Positions 61,401-64,000 of a stretch of DNA of 64,000 bases are shown in pieces. Positions within the stretch are counted from its first letter, which is position 1. Each line of letters begins with the position of its first letter. Origin of the DNA: Mesorhabditis belari. Lineage: Eukaryota; Nematoda; Chromadorea; Rhabditida; Rhabditidae. Under the pieces are notes generated by a model. It did no database searches and was not told the DNA's origin. It saw nothing but the letters and a program-made list of their open reading frames with translations. Where the stretch lies: positions 4,019,501-4,083,500 of the forward strand of contig CAUEEP010000737.1 of the NCBI GenBank assembly GCA_958450365.1, read 5' to 3'. The translations under genes were made by a program, and so were the position numbers.

Positions 61401-63723
61401 TCTATTCTGTTGCAAACTACATTTCAGGTACTTTATCGGTGCCGGATTAGCACTTTTAATTGTGTTTGCTATTGGTCTCATACTTGGAATCTGTTGGAAA
61501 ATAGGATACAGCAAGGATCAACCGCTGAGCACTTTGTGGGTCATGATAAGGAAAGCCGCAAAACTTGAAAAATCGATTAGTCAGGCATTATGGCAAAAAT
61601 GCTCCGGTTAGTACAGAACTAAATGAATTTTTAAGCAAGGATAAAAAGGATTCGGGGCATTTGATCGAACAGTCTAGCTTTTGGAAAATCACTCATTCAG
61701 GTGGCGAGAACGGGTATTCCAACACAGCACTCTCTTCGATCGCCGATTGCGGAAGTATAAAAAGAGAAACGAGTACAAGATGCAACAGAAAACGTTTGAT
61801 TTTAAAGAAAAGGCTTGTTAGCATTTTTGTAGTGATGGCTGGGAAGTAGATCCACTGTTTCTCGAGATCTCAAAGACGAAACTCGGTTCGGGAGCTTTTG
61901 CAAAAGTCTATCGGGGATCACTGGGCAAATTACCGAATTCGGCTACTGGGAGGCTTCGGTTCATGGTATGAACCCAGAATTAACTTGCATTAAGGAAAAA
62001 ATGCGGTCAATATATCTTAAACTCTATCGAGCTATTAAGAAGCAAAAGCATCCTTGATAGTTCTACAAAAAAAAACTTAACTAAACTAAACTAAACTAAC
62101 TAAGCGAAAAAACTTGCATTGATCTTTTTGTTTCTATTTCTTTTTGTTTCTTTTTGTTTCTTTAGCCCATTCGAAACTTCTGCAGCGAATAATCGCTGCA
62201 GCAAAAACTCAGGAACGGACCGCTGCAGCGCTAATTGAGCTATTTTCATTCAATTAATTGCTTTTTTTGCTGTTTTTCAGCATTACATGTATATTCCAAT
62301 TGTAGCAGATCTACAAATTACGTGGGCAAAAAAGATGTTTCATATTTACCCGGAATCAATGCAGTCTCTGGTTTTGCATTTAAATGTTCCATAATAGCTC
62401 TAATCTTATAAAGCCGATCTCCTGCAGGATCCAGTTCATTATCACAAAAACGCAGGTTGCGAAGAATAGATTCAAATTTTGCTCTTGACATGATGTGGGA
62501 AAATCCTCCTAATCCAGGCCTGCTACTCCAGTAGTCACGAATCCTCGGTAATTTGACGATTCCCATTTGAAGCCAGGAAGAGCTTGAAAGATTTTGCATC
62601 GAAATCCTGCCAGTTTGTTTTCCCTTTTCCATGTTTATTAGATTCGCCTACTAAAATATTGTCGTCGATAAAATAAGAACAATAATCGTTAGGATCTTGA
62701 AAAGTACTGAAATCAAATCCAAATCGTTCTTCATCAAAAATAAATGGTGTAGGAGACTCTCTTGCATTTTTCCAACCATAAATAAACTGCTTCGGAGTCA
62801 AAAATGTCAAAAAAGGGCTTGGCCCGTAGACGAAAAAAAAGAAAAAACGCTGCGGTTTCGAATGGGTTAGACCGCGAAGTTCCTCAAGCTTTACCAGCTC
62901 ATGTAGGCAAATTTTATGATTATTTTTAGAAAAGCCTCCCTTTACTCGAGAAAAATGGTAAATATATGGTGGCTATCAAGATGTGTCATTCTGGAGCCAA
63001 GAAAGATGACAAGTAAGCTCAAGTTCTCCAACGGGGAAAGAGCTATAAGTTTAGAAAAGAAATGCTTCGAGAGATCGATTTCATGTTGGCTATGGATGTT
63101 TTTGTTTGGGTTCTGATAAATTATTACTTATTTTTAGTCCCATCCCCATGTGTTGGCCATTCTCGGTTGTTCGAGAGACCCAGAGATGCCATTTTTGATC
63201 AGTGAACTGTGTGAGAAAGGGGACCTCCTCTCATTACTCAGACACACACGAGATCCGTTCTTTCAGGTGAGTTTAGCTCAAAATGTTCAAATAGTTTATT
63301 TGTTTCAGAATTTTAGCCAATTTTTCTTATAGGATTCCCTCCCGGATAGAGATCTCTTACCTATCGTTTGGCAAATCGGCGACGCTTTGGTAAGATCTTG
63401 AGAAAGCCAAAGCTCTTACGATAGCATCAAAAAGAATTTTTTGGCGTGAGTTGCTTAAAACCTCAAATTTAGCTCTATCTTGTTTCGAAAAATATCATTC
63501 ATCGAGATGTGGCCGCGAGAAATGTGTTGATCACCAGCGAAAACGTTGCAAAATTATCAGGTGCAAAAGTAGAAAACTGCCAAGATTGAACATCTTTTAT
63601 AGATTTTGGTCTTTGTCGAAGAGAGGACACTTTATTGTACACGGCAAAAGGTGGAATTCTTCCGATCAAATGGATGGCTCCTGAATCACTGAAAGCTTTC
63701 GTGTTCAGCGAGAAAACTGATGT
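49442..63723 (+). CDS. Receptor tyrosine kinase with three-module ectodomain (3' end outside window)
   Basis: Predicted type I membrane receptor. Signal peptide exon 49442-49573 (MLGMQLIPLILLATLASG). Three homologous ectodomain modules follow (49697-52403, 52812-56509, 57697-61135; see separate entries), then a juxtamembrane exon 61258-61388 and a transmembrane exon from 61428 (YFIGAGLALLIVFAIGLILG). The kinase exons are about 61833-61965, 62930-63097, 63138-63266, 63333-63389, 63473-63560 and 63603-63723. The kinase resembles the nematode KIN-16 group. Nearly all exons join in phase. Lesions: one extra G in GGGG at 51410-51413, one extra T in the T run at 54635-54641, and TAA at 63014-63016 after AKKDDK. 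Exons between 61606 and 61833 are uncertain. It is either a recently disabled gene or a real gene with three consensus errors. A gene of this size that splices in phase argues for recent function. The ligand is unknown. Confidence 0.8.
49697..52403 (+). other. Ectodomain module 1 of the receptor kinase
   Basis: Exons 49697-49851, 51150-51307, 51349-51455, 51514-51595, 51674-51771, 51880-51992, 52034-52149, 52195-52310, 52352-52403. Landmarks shared with the other modules, in order: LVDYTQRGC, a strand-rich part ending RVAEWVNG, IVTVVPS, CKDETIYESFAGSDPG, SRSTAATI...CTFCLIY, PPYYPWIHD and KFTAEIRKLQGGALW. The pattern C-x2-C-L-x-Y after a TAATI-like strand and the YYPWI motif are diagnostic. 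The exon at 51349-51455 has one base too many in a run of four G (51410-51413). Confidence 0.7.
50298..50556. mobile_element. Foldback element in intron 2 of the kinase gene
   Basis: TTTCTGGGCGCTTAGGTATCAAATTAGAGTAG (from 50300) pairs with 50520-50556 on the other strand, and the stem continues through GGGTGATT...AGATATAACA. About 75 bases per arm with mismatches. No coding content. Confidence 0.6.
52812..56509 (+). other. Ectodomain module 2 of the receptor kinase
   Basis: Exons 52812-52897, 53060-53216, 53254-53349, 53388-53467, 54305-54468, 54511-54656, 55246-55330, 55412-55524, 55892-55998, 56113-56234, 56278-56414, 56464-56509. Same landmarks as module 1: DKAGFMIVTKEDP, LMDWTQYGC, RASNWVNG, CPDETIYESFAGSDPG, TRSSATTM...CKYCLQFY, PPWHPWIFD, RFSADLRYIKKGILR. 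The exon 54511-54656 needs one T fewer in the T7 run at 54635-54641 to meet the next exon in phase. As written it stops at TGA. The exon ending at 56414 is followed by GC rather than GT. Confidence 0.65.
54889..54957 (-). tRNA. tRNA-like sequence in an intron of the kinase gene
   Basis: Minus strand: AAGTCGGTAGAGCG (D-arm-like), loop ATATGGA, and CGAGGGTTCGAGTTCG (T-arm-like) at tRNA spacing. Several stem mismatches. Likely a pseudogene. Confidence 0.4.
56907..57390. mobile_element. Foldback element with a tRNA-like sequence in its loop
   Basis: 56907-57046 (AGGCAGGCACTTGCCGTGGCC...AACGAGACCAAACCCATCTTATAG...) is an imperfect inverted copy of 57250-57390 (...CTATAAGATGGGTTTGGTCTCGTT...GGCCACGGCAAGTGGCC). 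The loop holds the tRNA-like segment at 57148-57210. Lies between modules 2 and 3 of the kinase gene. Confidence 0.75.
57148..57210 (-). tRNA. tRNA-like sequence inside a foldback loop
   Basis: Minus strand: GGCTGCGTAGCCGAGG resembles a D-arm and CTGGTTCGATTCCCC a T-arm. The spacing is short and the anticodon arm is not resolvable (T-rich). Probably tRNA-derived and not functional. Confidence 0.35.
57697..61135 (+). other. Ectodomain module 3 of the receptor kinase
   Basis: Exons about 57697-57770 (end uncertain), 58040-58183, 58232-58300, 59053-59132, 59290-59426, 59718-59980, 60418-60515, 60559-60662, 60707-60816, 60903-61018, 61075-61135. Landmarks: ERGHGFLLVLRQKP, LLADYTQAGC, LQPWVNG, TIVPSMEDFRW, CPSGTEYSIYAGGDPG, SRATATTI...CAFCLIY, SEYYPWIFD, TVDLRRIEGGTLG. 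Exon 59718-59980 fuses what are two exons in modules 1 and 2. The exon ending at 61018 has a GC donor at the same place as in module 2. Confidence 0.65.
58560..58920. repeat. Dispersed GGCCAG-rich intronic repeat
   Basis: Sequence such as GGCCAGGCCAGAGTAGGGTCTG with a recurring TATAGACCGTAAAAAGTAGTAATTTG block. Further copies lie at about 58470-58510, 60050-60260 and 60290-60370, and similar CTGGCC/AGGCC-rich stretches occur in P-gp introns (28210-28440, 29640-29710, 31590-31640, 42110-42200). Non-coding. Confidence 0.5.
62075..62165. repeat. Simple repeats in a kinase intron
   Basis: (CTAAA)n at about 62079-62100 followed by (TTTTTGTTTC)n at 62127-62163. Just right of them, 62181-62204 is the palindrome CTGCAGCGAATAATCGCTGCAG. 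Confidence 0.7.
62318..62810 (-). mobile_element. piggyBac-type transposase fragment
   Basis: Minus strand encodes MGIVKLPRIRDYWSSRP, SHIMSRAKFESILRNLRFCDN and DRLYKIRAIMEHLN, the characteristic start of the DDE_Tnp_1_7 (piggyBac) domain. It is preceded by a less conserved N-terminal part (GWKNARESPTPFIFDEERFG). A frameshift near 62575-62600 separates the two. The catalytic aspartates downstream are missing. It lies in the intron between the first and second kinase exons. Confidence 0.75.
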
Positions 63724-64000
63724 GTAAGGCTCTGAATGTGTTAGAGGCTAGATTCAGCAAAGCTCACTATGAGATAGGGTTATGCTTTTTATTGAACTAC
63801 GACTTTTAACACCTTAACTACAGCATGAGTTGATGCCAACCCAGGCCAAGATTTTTTCAATGAATGGTCAGATTTCTCTAAAAAAACACATAGATAGTAT
63901 ACATGGTAAAATTCCAACCCGAACCTAATTTCACCCTCGTTATCTCAGCCAAGAGACGGCCGATTTTTCTGAATAGAAAACAAATATAAATTGGAATTCT

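Larger units (their letters stand above)
61833..63723 (+). other. Tyrosine kinase domain, KIN-16-like, cut by window end
   Basis: Motifs in order: glycine loop GSGAFAKVY (first exon), catalytic Lys in MVAIKMCHSG, REIDFMLAMD of helix C, SHPHVLAILG, hinge region LISELCEKGDLLSLLR, catalytic loop HRDVAARN, DFGLCRREDTLLY, GGILPIKWMAPESL. All catalytic residues are present. HRD followed by VAARN (usually LAARN) and DFGLCR are like the nematode KIN-15/16 group. TAA at 63014-63016 interrupts the exon 62930-63097 in frame. The C-lobe beyond FSEKTDV lies outside the window. Confidence 0.8.

Overview
The window looks like a piece of a nematode nuclear genome, probably a rhabditid (clade V) but not one I can name. 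Genes are AT-rich and split into many small exons by short introns (often 40-60 nt) ending in TTTCAG or TTTTAG. Several start codons sit just behind an AG acceptor, as expected for spliced-leader trans-splicing. The gene families are typical of worms: tandem P-glycoproteins, SRH and other serpentine chemoreceptors, C-type lectins, a GLYAT-like acyltransferase and a KIN-16-like receptor tyrosine kinase. Gene models were assembled by hand from splice signals and phase. The phase arithmetic closes for most genes, and places where it does not are stated.

Layout, left to right. 1-430: low-complexity edge and an inverted-repeat element holding a transposase shard. 0.9-3.1 kb: the 3' third of a P-glycoprotein gene (copy 1). 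3.3-9.1 kb: small genes (secreted cysteine-rich peptide, a 173-residue unknown, a lectin pseudogene, an unknown minus-strand gene end, a 69-residue hydrophilic protein). 9.3-10.2 kb: dead mariner. 10.6-12.4 kb: SRH chemoreceptor with two lesions. 13.1-14.4 kb: a nearly complete maT-type (DD37D) transposon. 14.7-16.5 kb: GLYAT-like acyltransferase. 17.1-17.3 kb: CENP-B-type HTH fragment. 17.8-19.8 kb (minus): two-domain C-type lectin. 20.4-20.9 kb: deleted transposon. 22.8-34.3 kb and 35.4-44.5 kb: two full-length P-glycoprotein genes (39 and 34 exons). 45.2-47.3 kb (minus): a second chemoreceptor. 47.8-48.9 kb: foldback plus deleted transposon. 49.4 kb to the right edge: a very large receptor tyrosine kinase whose ectodomain is three tandem copies of a cysteine-containing module of roughly 340-440 residues, then a transmembrane helix and a kinase domain that runs off the window.

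The three P-glycoproteins are a head-to-tail array. Copy 1 is a partial duplicate of the 3' end of copy 2, and the last exons and last intron of the two are nearly identical. Several otherwise clean models carry one isolated lesion: TAA in P-gp copy 2, TAA and two homopolymer frameshifts in the kinase, TAA plus a lost acceptor in the SRH gene. These could be real pseudogenisation or consensus errors, and RNA reads would settle it.

Mobile DNA is dense: maT/Tc1, mariner, piggyBac and CENP-B-type fragments, at least eight MITEs or foldbacks, and tRNA-like sequences, two of which lie in or near the loops of long inverted repeats. The observations most worth a second look are the triple-module kinase ectodomain and the foldbacks that carry tRNA-like loops.
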